This document shows, piece by piece, positions 52,562 to 61,757 of a stretch of 64,000 bases of DNA; the stretch's first letter is position 1, and every line of letters starts with the position of its first letter. A program made the position numbers and the translations under genes. The stretch is taken from positions 1 to 64,000 of the forward strand of contig DATJAS010000127.1 of NCBI GenBank assembly GCA_035516035.1. The letters are read 5' to 3'. The notes under the pieces were generated by a model, which saw nothing but the letters and a program-made list of their open reading frames with translations, ran no database searches and had not been told where the DNA came from. The DNA is from Fen-1273 sp035516035 (lineage in GTDB: Bacteria; Bacteroidota; Ignavibacteria; UBA10030; UBA6906).

Positions 52562-55339
52562 ATGCTCGGGCAGACGATCCTGAACTACAAAATCCTCGAG
52601 AAGCTCGGCGAGGGGTGCATGGGGATTGTCTACAAAGCCCAGGACGTCGCGCTCAGCCAGACGCTCGCGCTTCGCTTCCTCCCCCCGATTCTCTCGACAG
52701 CCGAAATCGACCGCGCGCGTTCCATTCTTGAGGTCAGGGCCGCCGCGACGCTGACGCATCCCAACATCTGCGCCGTGCATGCGATCAAGGAGCACGACGG
52801 GGCCATGTTCGTTGTCTCTGACTACATCGACGGCGAGACCGTCCGCGCGAAGCTGAAGTCTGGCCCCCTCCAGGTCAGGCGGGCGATCGAGATCGCGATG
52901 CAGATTGCCGAGGGACTCGCCATATTGCACGACCACGGCATGATCCACCGCAACGTCCGGCCGGAGAACGTCATGATCCGGAAGGACGGCGTCGTACAGG
53001 TGATGGACATTGGTATCCTCTGGCGCGGAACGCTCAGCCCCCGCGTGAAGTCGGCCATACCCACCGGCAACCCCTCATGCATGTCGCCCGAGCTCGTCCA
53101 GGGGCATCCCTCCGACCAGCGGACGGACATTTTCTCGCTCGGCGTAGTCCTGTACGAGATGCTTGCTTCCCAGGCTCCCTTCAGGGGGTCCGATGACGCG
53201 GCGGTAATACAAGAGATACTCAGCGTGGAGCCCCCCGCCCCGGGGACGCTCACCGTAGGTATCGACGGCGCTCTTGACGCTATCGTGATGGAATGCCTGG
53301 TAAAAGACCCCGCCGAGCGCTACCAGTCTGCGCGGGAACTGGCCAAAGACCTCCGCCGTTACGTCAGGACGATGTCACGGTCTGAAGCCGACCGGCTCGT
53401 GAAGGTGGAGACGGTCAAAAAGGTTGGCGGCGATCCCGCGGACCCCGCGTCCAACCGGACTGTCAGCATCATCAAGTACACGAAGACGGCGCTCCTCCGT
53501 ATCAAGCCTACGCCACTGGAGGCGACAGAAGGAGAGGGCTCCCCGCGGCCGGCGTCGCCGTTATGGAAGTATGCCCCCTGGGTCCTCTCGGCACTTCTGC
53601 TCTGCGCCGTGGCCTGGTTCGGGTTTATCGGCTCGCGGGGCTCCGGTCCCGAGTCCCGCATCGTGCGCACTTACGTGCGACCGCCGGAGAACTCGCAGTT
53701 TGCCGGCATGTCGGGGGGAGCGGGCGGAGGACATTTCGCGCTCTCTCCCGACGGGACGCAGCTTGCATTCACGGCGACGGATTCCACCGGCGCTGCGCGA
53801 CTCTGGGTGAGATCACTCTCGTCGCTGCGCTGCGTCCCGCTCCCGGGGACGGAAGAGGGCTCCTACCCCTTCTGGTCGCCGGACAGCAGGTTCATCGGTT
53901 TCTTTTCGGGAGGAAAGCTCAGGAAGGTTCAGGCCTCCGGCGGGCCCGTGGCGGTGCTCTGCGACGCCCCTGCGGGGCGGGGGGGGACCTGGGGATCAGG
54001 CGGCGTTATCGTGTTTGCCCCCTCGCCGACGGAAGGACTGAGCAGCATCGCCGCCGGGGGGGGAACCCCGACACAGGCGACGAAGCTCGATCCCTCGCGG
54101 CTCGAGCAATCCCACCGGTGGCCCTGGTTTCTTCCCGACGGGAGGCACTTTCTCTACCTTGCGCGCGCCTCCGCCGCCGACATCGTCTACGCGGCGTCGC
54201 TTGACGGCAAGGAGGAAAAGGAGCTCATTCGCAAGCACTCGAACATCCTCTACGCGAGCGGCTGCCTCCTCTTCATGGAACAGGGCTCGCTGATCGCGCA
54301 GCCCTTCGACGCGGGCCAGCTCGAGCTGAAGGGACTCCCGGCGACGGTGGCGGAGGACGTGCGGTTCGACCCGGGATACGACAGGGGGGAGTTCACCGCG
54401 TCAGCCCACGGCGAGCTTGTCTACAGGGAGGGAGGCTCGGAGAGCGCGGGCCTGGCGTGGTTCGACCGGGCGGGGACGTTCTCGGGTTTCGTGGCGCGCT
54501 CGGTGAGAAGCGTGGATGCGCGCCTCTCGTCCGACGGCCAGAAGGTGGCATATTCCAACGACGACGAGGAGGAGGCGAACCGCCACCTCACCATGGACCT
54601 CTGGGTCTTCGACCGGTCGCACGGCGTCCCCTCGCACGTGACGTCCGACCCGGGTAACGAGACGAACCCCGTGTGGTCGCCCGACGGAAAGGCGATCGCG
54701 TTTGCCTCGGACCGGAGCGGTCGGGCCAATCCCTACCGGATCAACGCCGACGGCACGGGAGGGGAAGAGCCCCTGATGTCCTCCGATAATAACCTCTTTC
54801 CCACGGACTGGTCGACCGACGGGAAATACATCGCGATCGAGAAAGGTCCGGTGAAAGAGGAAAAATGGAGCATCTGGATACTCCCGGTCGCGGGCGGGAA
54901 GAAACCCTATCTCTGGTTTAAGAGCGGTGCCGACGTCCAGCTCGGGAAGTTCTCCCCCGACAACCGCTGGATGGCGTATGTGTCCGATGAAGAGGGGGAG
55001 CAGCAGGTGTTCGTCCGCCCCTTCCCCGGGCCGGGGAGTCGCGTCCAGGTATCTGCTCACGGCTGCAACGGGGAGGCCTTCTGGCGCAGGGACGGGAAAG
55101 AGATCTATTACATGTCGATGGATTTCAGGGTAATCGCGGCCGAAGTCTCCCGTTCCGGCTCGTCGCTCAAGGTCGGCAAGCTGCGGGAGGTGCTCGATGC
55201 CCGCTCGCGGGGGATTCGCTTCCTGCGGGGCCTCACGCCGGACAACCAGCGCCTGCTCGGCGTGTACAACCCTTCGGACGTCCGCCCGGCCGATCTGACA
55301 CTTGTCACCGGTTGGCCGTCCGAGCTCCGCACCCCCTGA
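52562..55339 (+). CDS. Predicted pseudokinase with TolB-like beta-propeller
   Basis: A 925-residue protein. Residues 1-275 are a Hanks-type kinase fold (LGEGCMGIVYKAQD Gly loop, YQSARELAKDL end), followed by a membrane helix near 340-358 and a TolB/WD40-like propeller over about 380-920 (FALSPDGTQLAFTA, PVWSPDGKAIAFASDRSG). Catalytic residues are altered: the VAIK Lys is Arg38, the HRD Asp is Asn131 (HRNVRPEN), and DFG is DIG with Asp149 kept. These suggest an inactive or very weak kinase. A normal GGAGG precedes the ATG. A kinase domain in the cytoplasm with an external propeller sensor is the expected topology. Confidence 0.9.
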   Translation: MLGQTILNYKILEKLGEGCMGIVYKAQDVALSQTLALRFLPPILSTAEIDRARSILEVRAAATLTHPNICAVHAIKEHDGAMFVVSDYIDGETVRAKLKSGPLQVRRAIEIAMQIAEGLAILHDHGMIHRNVRPENVMIRKDGVVQVMDIGILWRGTLSPRVKSAIPTGNPSCMSPELVQGHPSDQRTDIFSLGVVLYEMLASQAPFRGSDDAAVIQEILSVEPPAPGTLTVGIDGALDAIVMECLVKDPAERYQSARELAKDLRRYVRTMSRSEADRLVKVETVKKVGGDPADPASNRTVSIIKYTKTALLRIKPTPLEATEGEGSPRPASPLWKYAPWVLSALLLCAVAWFGFIGSRGSGPESRIVRTYVRPPENSQFAGMSGGAGGGHFALSPDGTQLAFTATDSTGAARLWVRSLSSLRCVPLPGTEEGSYPFWSPDSRFIGFFSGGKLRKVQASGGPVAVLCDAPAGRGGTWGSGGVIVFAPSPTEGLSSIAAGGGTPTQATKLDPSRLEQSHRWPWFLPDGRHFLYLARASAADIVYAASLDGKEEKELIRKHSNILYASGCLLFMEQGSLIAQPFDAGQLELKGLPATVAEDVRFDPGYDRGEFTASAHGELVYREGGSESAGLAWFDRAGTFSGFVARSVRSVDARLSSDGQKVAYSNDDEEEANRHLTMDLWVFDRSHGVPSHVTSDPGNETNPVWSPDGKAIAFASDRSGRANPYRINADGTGGEEPLMSSDNNLFPTDWSTDGKYIAIEKGPVKEEKWSIWILPVAGGKKPYLWFKSGADVQLGKFSPDNRWMAYVSDEEGEQQVFVRPFPGPGSRVQVSAHGCNGEAFWRRDGKEIYYMSMDFRVIAAEVSRSGSSLKVGKLREVLDARSRGIRFLRGLTPDNQRLLGVYNPSDVRPADLTLVTGWPSELRTP

Positions 55340-55343
55340 ACGC

Positions 55344-55406
55344 TGTCATTGTCGAGCGGTGGCGCACCAGGCCACCGCGAGATGGCGCCGAAGGCGCCAC
55401 GAGCGC
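55344..55406 (+). repeat. Dispersed palindromic repeat between the pseudokinase genes
   Basis: GTCATTGTCGAGC with hairpins GGTGGC/GCCACC and TGGCGCC/GGCGCCA; the terminal GCAAT arm is replaced. Confidence 0.7.
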
Positions 55407-55428
55407 ACTTGTTCTTTCAGGAGCCCCC

Positions 55429-56421
55429 ATGCCCGAGAAAACCGTTTCCCACTACACCATCCTCGAGAAACTCGGCGAGGGACAAACGGGCACCATCTAC
55501 AGGGCCCGTGACACCAAGCGTGAGCGGGACGTTACGCTGAAGTTCCTTCCGACGCGCATCCAGCTCACCGAAGCCGACAAAGCCCGCCTCAGGGCGGACG
55601 CAACGAAGGCGTCCCTCCTCCAGCACCCCAACATCCGCGCGTTTTACTCGCTGAAGTTCGAGAAACAGGAGTGTTTTGTTGTGCTGGAGTACGTGGAAGG
55701 AAAGACGCTGAAGGAGCTGATGCCTGTCGAGAGCCAGCAGGTTGCGATCAACTACGCGATCTACATCTGCTCGGCGTTCCAGGATGCCCACGGCAAAGGC
55801 CTCCTTCACCGCAATCTTCGGCCGGAAGGCGTGATGGTGAGCGCGAAGAAACGCGTGAGGGTCCTCGGCTTCGGCGAGGCGCCGCTCAAGGACGTGCTGA
55901 AGCTCGCCCGCACGACCGGGACGCCGGAAGATGCCGCGTACGTTTCACCGGAGCAGATCGAGGGCGTGGCCCTGGACGGCAGGTCCGACGTCTTCGCGAT
56001 CGGCGTCCTCTTCTATCATATGCTCTCCGGCCAGCTCCCGTTCCGGGCGGACCACGAGGCGGGCATGTTCTACGCCATCCAGAACGAGAAGCCGGTCTCT
56101 ATCCGTCAGTACCGCCCGGATCTCTCGCCGGGGTTCGTCTCGATCATCGAGCGGGCGCTTGAGAAAAAACCGGCGGACAGGTACCAGTCCGTGGACGAGA
56201 TGCTCGCCGAGTTGCGCCATCTGAAGCGCGCGTCGTTCTCCATCTCCAAGGTCTTCTCGCGCCCCGTGGGAAACACCTCCAGGATTGCCACGCAGCCCTT
56301 CCGCAAATTCCAGGGGAAGAAGGAAGGGATGCCGCTCGGCAAAATGCTCCCGATGCTCATTGGCATCATCGTCCTGATCCTGCTCGCGATCATCGGAATC
56401 CGGGCGTTCATCAACCCCTGA
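55429..56421 (+). CDS. Predicted pseudokinase, membrane-anchored
   Basis: A 330-residue protein with a Hanks-type kinase fold at 1-270 and a single membrane helix near 307-325 (MLIGIIVLILLAIIGI) at the C-terminus with no external domain. The Gly loop is LGEGQTGTIYRARD and the VAIK Lys is retained (Lys38), but the HRD Asp is Asn129 (HRNLRPEG, also losing the Asn of the catalytic loop) and the DFG Asp is Gly147 (GFG). It is predicted catalytically dead. The first residues (SHYTILEKLGEG) resemble the neighbouring protein. CAGGAG before ATG 55429 decides the start over an upstream ORF extension. Confidence 0.9.
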   Translation: MPEKTVSHYTILEKLGEGQTGTIYRARDTKRERDVTLKFLPTRIQLTEADKARLRADATKASLLQHPNIRAFYSLKFEKQECFVVLEYVEGKTLKELMPVESQQVAINYAIYICSAFQDAHGKGLLHRNLRPEGVMVSAKKRVRVLGFGEAPLKDVLKLARTTGTPEDAAYVSPEQIEGVALDGRSDVFAIGVLFYHMLSGQLPFRADHEAGMFYAIQNEKPVSIRQYRPDLSPGFVSIIERALEKKPADRYQSVDEMLAELRHLKRASFSISKVFSRPVGNTSRIATQPFRKFQGKKEGMPLGKMLPMLIGIIVLILLAIIGIRAFINP

Positions 56422-56622
56422 TCCGCCCCACGTCGGCGAACACGAGCGCGCGAGCGACGACCATGTCTCTTCCGCGCCCGTGGAGTCTCTTCTCTCCACC
56501 TGCTTCATATTAGCCATCAATTCCGCAGTCGCGCCGCTCGCAGATTTTTGCCCTTCGCCGGTCTCCCCTCTAAACTGTTTTCTCTGAACGACTTTTGCTG
56601 TTACCGTCATTTCCCGCCCCGC

Positions 56623-56638
56623 AGGCACGCCTCTTGCT
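56623..56638 (+). promoter_or_regulatory. Sigma-54-type promoter of the porin/Cache/MCP operon
   Basis: AGGCACGCCTCTTGCT differs from the consensus only in the first base (A for T); GG and GC are exactly 10 bases apart. Predicted start near 56649 leaves a leader of about 67 bases. Confidence 0.65.
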
Positions 56639-56715
56639 CATGCTCTCGCGCCCGATGGCCTCGTCTGATGTGGCGGGGTGGGAGGGGCGTGCTTTAATCA
56701 CTCAGCGAGGATCGC

Positions 56716-57822
56716 ATGAAAAGATCGGCAGCAAACCTGTTCACCATGCTCTGCGCGCTCGTCGTGCTTAACGCCGGCGCGCTGGCTCAATCGACCCCGG
56801 CGCAGAACGGCACAGTCCCCGACGCGCCGAAGAGCCAGGGCGCCTTTGCGCCCACCTGGGGCGCGACGCTCTTTGCCAACTACATGTACAGCGTCAAGGG
56901 GACAGACGGAAAATACTTCACCCGGTTCGACCTTGACCGCGTGTACCTCACGATGAAGGCCCCGCTCTCGGACGAGTGGAAATTTCAGGCGACCACGGAT
57001 ATTTACCGGAACGCCGGGACGACGTCGTATTACAACGGGCTCGACGTCCGTTTGAAATTCGCATTCGTGGACTATACTCCCGTCACCTCGCTTTCGGTCA
57101 AGTTCGGCATGATCCCCGGGCCGTGGAACGGCCTCGTGGAGACCTTCTGGAAATACCGCGGCGTCGCGCAGACTGCGAGCGACAAGTTCGGCCTGATCAA
57201 TACTGCGGACCTCGGCCTCTCGGCTTCGTACGTCCTCCCGGCGAAATACGGCGACGTCAGCTTCTACATGCTGAACGGCACGGGATACGCGGCTCCCGAG
57301 GCAAACCGGTTCAAGGACTACGTCCTGCGCGCGACGGTGTGTCCCTTCCCGAACGTCGACGACCTCAAGGGCATCACGCTGGGCGGGCTCGGCTACTTTG
57401 GATCCAACGGGACGACCGTGGCGCTCGAGAAGAACAGGATCGGCGGGTTCGTCGGTTACAATTCGCCCGTGGTCACACTCGGCAGCGAATACCTGGTCGT
57501 GAAAGGAGCACCGACCAACCCGGACACGATCGTGTCGGGGAACCTCCTCTCCGTGTTCTGCGAGCTCAAGTCGCCGTTTGCGGGCTGTGCGTCGCAGTTC
57601 TCGCTCATCGGCAGGTTCGACGTGAACGAGCCGAACGTGAACAAGGGGGGAGATGTCACGCGGTTTTACGTGGTCGGACTCGTCTGGAAGGCGACGGACA
57701 GGGTGTGGTGGACGATCGATCACCAGGAATACCTCACGGAGTCGGCGACGCAGAAGGCCACCGACGGCACCATGGTCAACGCCGACGTGCGCTGGTTCCT
57801 CCATGCGATCCTGATATTCTAG
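56716..57822 (+). CDS. Outer-membrane beta-barrel porin-like protein
   Basis: A 368-residue exported protein: signal peptide MKRSAANLFTMLCALVVLNAGALA, alternating aromatic strands (FDLDRVYLTMKAPL, WKFQATTDIYRN, FAFVDYTPVTSLSVKFGMIPGPW) and a C-terminal Phe, the usual end of outer-membrane barrels. SLSVKFGMIPGPWNG recalls the phosphate-selective porin (OprO/OprP-like) group and related families. It probably admits a solute sensed by the Cache protein and chemoreceptor encoded next. Confidence 0.82.
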   Translation: MKRSAANLFTMLCALVVLNAGALAQSTPAQNGTVPDAPKSQGAFAPTWGATLFANYMYSVKGTDGKYFTRFDLDRVYLTMKAPLSDEWKFQATTDIYRNAGTTSYYNGLDVRLKFAFVDYTPVTSLSVKFGMIPGPWNGLVETFWKYRGVAQTASDKFGLINTADLGLSASYVLPAKYGDVSFYMLNGTGYAAPEANRFKDYVLRATVCPFPNVDDLKGITLGGLGYFGSNGTTVALEKNRIGGFVGYNSPVVTLGSEYLVVKGAPTNPDTIVSGNLLSVFCELKSPFAGCASQFSLIGRFDVNEPNVNKGGDVTRFYVVGLVWKATDRVWWTIDHQEYLTESATQKATDGTMVNADVRWFLHAILIF

Positions 57823-57870
57823 ACCAGGGGCGACGGCTGGAGCGCCTCACTCACAGGAAAGGAGAGATTC

Positions 57871-58326
57871 ATGAAACAGGTTCTTGCAGTGATGCTCGCC
57901 GCCCTCATCGCGGCGGGCGTCGGGGTCGCGGGGGAGAAACGCGGGACGCCGGCGGAAGCCGAGGCGCTGGTGAAGCGGGCGATCGCCTTCGTGAAGGCGA
58001 ACGGGAAGGAGAAGGCGTTCGAGGAGTTCAGCAACCCGAAGGGGAAATTCGTGGAGGGGGACCTGTACATCTTCGTGTACGACATGACCGGCAAGTGCCT
58101 GGCGCACGGCGGGAACGCGCGGATGGTCGGCAAGGATCTCATGGACCTCAAGGACGCCGACGGGAAGCTGTTCGTCAAGGAGCGCGTGGACATGGCCACG
58201 TCGGCGGGGAAAGGGTGGCAGAACTACAAGTGGAACAACCCCGCGGTGAACAAGATCGAGAACAAGACCGCGTACATCGAGAAGTTCGAGGACATCATCG
58301 TCGGTGCCGGCGCCTACAAGCCGTAG
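57871..58326 (+). CDS. Secreted single-Cache domain protein
   Basis: A 151-residue protein: signal peptide (MKQVLAVMLAALIAAGVGVAG) and then one Cache domain (EALVKRAIAFVKANGKEKAFEEFSNPKGKFV, LYIFVYDMTGKCLAHGGNARMVGKDL, WQNYKWNNP), complete in itself without membrane helix or output. Such stand-alone sCache proteins can present ligands to membrane receptors. GGAAAGGAGAG stands before the ATG. The chemoreceptor begins 64 bases after its stop. Confidence 0.9.
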   Translation: MKQVLAVMLAALIAAGVGVAGEKRGTPAEAEALVKRAIAFVKANGKEKAFEEFSNPKGKFVEGDLYIFVYDMTGKCLAHGGNARMVGKDLMDLKDADGKLFVKERVDMATSAGKGWQNYKWNNPAVNKIENKTAYIEKFEDIIVGAGAYKP

Positions 58327-58390
58327 GGCGGGACCCGCACCAAATCCACGAACATCCAGGGGCCGGCCGTGCGGGCCGGAGACTGACACC

Positions 58391-60133
58391 ATGCTGAAAA
58401 CCATACTTGCGCGTCTGACGCTGTCCAGGAAGCTTCTCGTGGGGCCCACCGTCGTGGTGGCCTTCCTCATCGCGATCGGGGCCATCGCGTACCTCGGGCT
58501 TCGCGCCCAGCGGTCTGCCCTGGACGACATCTACACGACGCGCTTCAGGACGTACCAGGATGCCGCGGCGATCAACGACCTGATCACCGACGCGCACGGG
58601 AGCGTGTACAAGCTCATCGCGTGGTCGCGCGCGAATTACGACCCCTCGAAGATCGACGTGCTCGGCAAGGCGCAGATGGCGAAAGTCGACAGCGCTATCG
58701 CGACGATTGCGAACCGGGCGAAGGCGTCGGCGTCCCTCTCCAGTGCCGCCACATACGGCCGGGCGCTCGCGCAGGCCACCGAGTACCGGAAAGCGGTTTT
58801 CACTGTGGTGGATTTCGCGGGGGTGGACCTCAACACCGCGACGATGGCCATGGGCACCGCGGAGGACAAGTACGCGGTCCTCGCCGAGACGCTGGGTTCG
58901 CTCGAGCGGGATGAGGCGGCGCTGAGCCGATCCGCGTACGACGGCGCGGTGGCGTCGTACGGTGTCGTGGTCACGGTATTCCTCGGCGTCTTTATCGGGG
59001 CCCTCGCCCTCTCGCTCCTGATCACGCTCCGTGTGAACGCGCACATCACCGCGCCCGTCAGCGCAATGACCGGGTTGATTGACGTGCTCGCCGGCGGGGA
59101 TCTCACGCGGGAGCTTCCGGTGGAAAGCCGGGATGAGCTGGGGGTGATGGCGGAGCGCCTGAACGAGATGATCAGGAACCTCCGCGAGATGATCGGCGGG
59201 ATCATCGAGGCGGTTGCCACGCTCGCCGGGGCGAGCACGCAGATCTCGAGCAGCACGGAGGAGATGGCCGCCGGGTCGCAGGAGCAGACCTCGCAGGCGA
59301 GCGAGGTGGCCTCCGCAGTCGGGCTGATGGCCAGATCGATCGCCGAGAACTCGACGAGCGCCGCGGAAGCGGCCTCGACGGCCAGGAAGGCGAAAGAGGC
59401 CGCAGAGCGGGGGGGCCAGGTGGTGCAGAAGACGGTGGGCGGGATGCGGCGCATCGCGGAGGTCGTGAACGGTTCCGCCGCGACCGTCCAGACGCTCGGG
59501 AAATCCGGGGACCAGATCGGCGAGATCATCTCCGTGATCGACGACATCGCGGACCAGACGAATCTCCTGGCGCTGAACGCGGCCATCGAGGCCGCGCGTG
59601 CGGGGGAGCAGGGGAGGGGCTTCGCCGTCGTTGCCGACGAGGTCCGGCGCCTTGCGGAACGGACCACGAAGGCGACGAAGGAGATTGCCGGGATGATCCG
59701 CACCATCCAGTCGGAAACAAAGGGGGCGGTCTCCGCGATGAACCAGGGGACGAAGGAGGTGACGGAGGGGATCACGCTGGCTGACCACGCCGGGGCGGCC
59801 CTTGCAGAAATCGTGCGCATCTCCCAGGAGGTGACGGACCGGATCACGGGGATTGCCGCGTCGAGCGAGCAGCAGTCGGCGACGAGCGAGGAGATTGCGA
59901 AGAACGTCGAAGCCATACGCACGGTGACGGCAGAGACCGCCTCGGGCGAGCAGCAGATTGCGCGCGCGGCGGAGGATCTTAACCGGCTGACCGAGAACCT
60001 GCAGCGCCTTACGTCACGGTTCAGGCTCCCCGGCACGGCGGGCGCGCCCCGCGCCCATGAGCCCGCGCACGCGGAAGGCATCTCGGCGCTCGCCGTGCGG
60101 TCAAACGGAAAGATCGTGCAGGCGAAGAAGTAG
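58391..60133 (+). CDS. Methyl-accepting chemotaxis protein
   Basis: A 580-residue chemoreceptor. TM1 spans about residues 15-37, a helical periplasmic region of the four-helix-bundle type runs to 193, TM2 about 194-216, HAMP (ITAPVSAMTGLIDVLAGGDLTRELPVESRDELGVMAERLNEMI) follows, and the signalling hairpin tip reads VIDDIADQTNLLALNAAIEAARAGEQGRGFAVVADEVRRLAERT. No pentapeptide tether is visible at the C-terminus. ATG 58391 was chosen, since the upstream in-frame extension lies inside the Cache gene. CheA/CheW are not in this window. Confidence 0.95.
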   Translation: MLKTILARLTLSRKLLVGPTVVVAFLIAIGAIAYLGLRAQRSALDDIYTTRFRTYQDAAAINDLITDAHGSVYKLIAWSRANYDPSKIDVLGKAQMAKVDSAIATIANRAKASASLSSAATYGRALAQATEYRKAVFTVVDFAGVDLNTATMAMGTAEDKYAVLAETLGSLERDEAALSRSAYDGAVASYGVVVTVFLGVFIGALALSLLITLRVNAHITAPVSAMTGLIDVLAGGDLTRELPVESRDELGVMAERLNEMIRNLREMIGGIIEAVATLAGASTQISSSTEEMAAGSQEQTSQASEVASAVGLMARSIAENSTSAAEAASTARKAKEAAERGGQVVQKTVGGMRRIAEVVNGSAATVQTLGKSGDQIGEIISVIDDIADQTNLLALNAAIEAARAGEQGRGFAVVADEVRRLAERTTKATKEIAGMIRTIQSETKGAVSAMNQGTKEVTEGITLADHAGAALAEIVRISQEVTDRITGIAASSEQQSATSEEIAKNVEAIRTVTAETASGEQQIARAAEDLNRLTENLQRLTSRFRLPGTAGAPRAHEPAHAEGISALAVRSNGKIVQAKK

Positions 60134-60140
60134 ACACTCC

Positions 60141-60171
60141 GTCATCGCGAGCGCTCTTCGCGGAGCAATCT
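60141..60171 (+). repeat. Dispersed palindromic repeat, short form
   Basis: GTCATCGCGAGCG...GGAGCAATCT, ATCGC variant. Confidence 0.8.
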
Positions 60172-60173
60172 AC

Positions 60174-60199
60174 ATTGAGAATGCTCCGCTCGCACTGAC
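60174..60199 (-). repeat. Dispersed palindromic repeat, degenerate, minus orientation
   Basis: Minus strand GTCAGTGCGAGCGGAGCA...CAAT, between two plus copies. Confidence 0.6.
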
Positions 60200-60202
60200 G
60201 AC

Positions 60203-60254
60203 GTCATCGCGAGTGGCGGTGGCGCTTCAGGCGCCACCGCCACGTGGCGATCTC
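60203..60254 (+). repeat. Dispersed palindromic repeat with perfect 13-base hairpin
   Basis: GTCATCGCGA, then GTGGCGGTGGCGC and GCGCCACCGCCAC around TTCAG, then GTGGCGATCTCG. May serve as a terminator for the MCP gene, though no T run follows. Confidence 0.8.
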
Positions 60255-60296
60255 GCCCATACTGAGCGGCGAGCAGTTTTCACGCTGCAATCCCGC

Positions 60297-61757
60297 CTAC
60301 AGCGCGGCGAGCAGCTTTTCTGCTTTTGTCCGCACGCACGCGTAGTTCATGAAGGGGAGCCCGTAAAACTTGGCTGCGGCCTTCGCGTAGGAGCGGGCGT
60401 CGTCTGTCTTCCCCGAAGCCTGTGAGGCGAGCGCAATGTTGTACAGGACGCGGGGGTCCTGCTGGTTCGCCTGCTTCAGCTCGGTAATCGCCCCAGCGTA
60501 GTCCTTCTGCTCGAGCGCGATCAATCCCGATAGCTCGTGCGCCAGCCGCATCTGGTTCCTGCTCTGTCGCTTCTCCGCTTCCTGCCGCAGCGCGTCGGTC
60601 TCCGTCCGCGCCGAGGCGAGGTCCCCCTTTTGGATCATCACCCTGGCTACGTTTGCGTGGTGGAACAGCGCGTTCGCCGCCTTGACGTCGGCAGCGAGTG
60701 ACGATTCCTGTACGATGTCGTTTGAGCGTTTGAATTCGGCCATCGCCTCGTCGCTTTTCCCCTCCTCCAACAGGATGGTCGCGATCATGAACCTGTCCCC
60801 CGACATTGATCCCGCGTCCTTGAGCTTCTCCGCGATTGCGCATTCCCTGTTGATCTCCTTCATGGCCATGTCGGACTTTCCCTCGTCCATATACACGACC
60901 GCGCGCGTGAAGAGGGCGAGCCGCGTCTCACCGGGGTTCCGCGCCGCGTCTATCTCTTTCTGGATCTCGGCGAGGGCGTCCACGTGCCTGTTCTGGTACA
61001 TCATGCACGCGGCGATGCCGGTAAACGAGTTGGCGAAATGGGGATTGACCGCGAGGGCCTTCTGGTACTGCGCGGCGGATTCGTCGAACCGGCCTATCTT
61101 CAGGAGCAGCTCCGCATACGAATCAAATGGGTTTGGGTCCGTGGGGAGAAGCTCGGTATACTTCTTGAAAGTGGCTTCCGCCTCGTCGTACCGCTCCAGG
61201 GCCCGGTAGGCGTACCCGAGCTGGTTGTAGGCGGGAGCGAACCCCGGCGCCGTGTCGACCGCCTTTTTCAGGTGATCCACCGCTTCCGTGTATTCCTGCT
61301 GCGCAAAGTATGCCGTTCCCACCAGCATCTGTGCCCGCTCGTCGTCCGGATACTCCTTTGCCAGCTCCTGGTACAACTCGAGCTGTACGCCGGGCCTGGC
61401 GTTCACGCCCGCGATGAACCCCTTGATCATGAGCTGCTCACCGTGAGACGTGCCGGCCGACGTCTCTTCGGCCTTGTGCATCTCTTCGAAGAACGTCTTG
61501 GCGATGGGAGCCGCCTGGGCCATGAAGAGGTGGGCGAGCGCGAAATTCCCGTCCTCCTTGAGCGCCTTCTGAAAGTATGGGATGGCGTCTGTAAGCCGCA
61601 GATCGTCGACGAGCTTTCTCCCCTCCATGAAGAACCCGACCGCCTTCGTCGAGTTGGATGTAGCGGGGATCTTGTCGGCCGCCTCGGCCGCTGTTGCCAG
61701 GATCGCGGTCGCAACGAGGAGGGAAAGAAGGCGGAAAACAGCGCGGGTTTGTCGCAT
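60297..61757 (-). CDS. Exported tetratricopeptide repeat protein
   Basis: A 486-residue protein with a signal peptide (LLSLLVATAILATAAEA). At least eight TPR units are visible, for example AIPYFQKALKEDGNFALAHLFMAQ, AVDHLKKAVDTAPGFAPAYNQLGYAYRAL, AEATFKKYTELLPTDPNPFDSYAELL and AAQYQKALAVNPHFANSFTGIAACMMYQ. GGAGG five bases before ATG 61757 decides the start. A likely promoter (TTGATT, 18 bases, TATCCT on the minus strand, 61795-61824) lies just upstream. Probably a protein-binding scaffold in the periplasm. Confidence 0.88.
   Translation of the reverse strand: MRQTRAVFRLLSLLVATAILATAAEAADKIPATSNSTKAVGFFMEGRKLVDDLRLTDAIPYFQKALKEDGNFALAHLFMAQAAPIAKTFFEEMHKAEETSAGTSHGEQLMIKGFIAGVNARPGVQLELYQELAKEYPDDERAQMLVGTAYFAQQEYTEAVDHLKKAVDTAPGFAPAYNQLGYAYRALERYDEAEATFKKYTELLPTDPNPFDSYAELLLKIGRFDESAAQYQKALAVNPHFANSFTGIAACMMYQNRHVDALAEIQKEIDAARNPGETRLALFTRAVVYMDEGKSDMAMKEINRECAIAEKLKDAGSMSGDRFMIATILLEEGKSDEAMAEFKRSNDIVQESSLAADVKAANALFHHANVARVMIQKGDLASARTETDALRQEAEKRQSRNQMRLAHELSGLIALEQKDYAGAITELKQANQQDPRVLYNIALASQASGKTDDARSYAKAAAKFYGLPFMNYACVRTKAEKLLAAL

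Noticed and set aside
56650..56696. TGGGAGGGGCGTGCTT as a second -24/-12 site before the porin
   Set aside because: GG and GC are 9 bases apart, not 10, and the TTGC core is absent.
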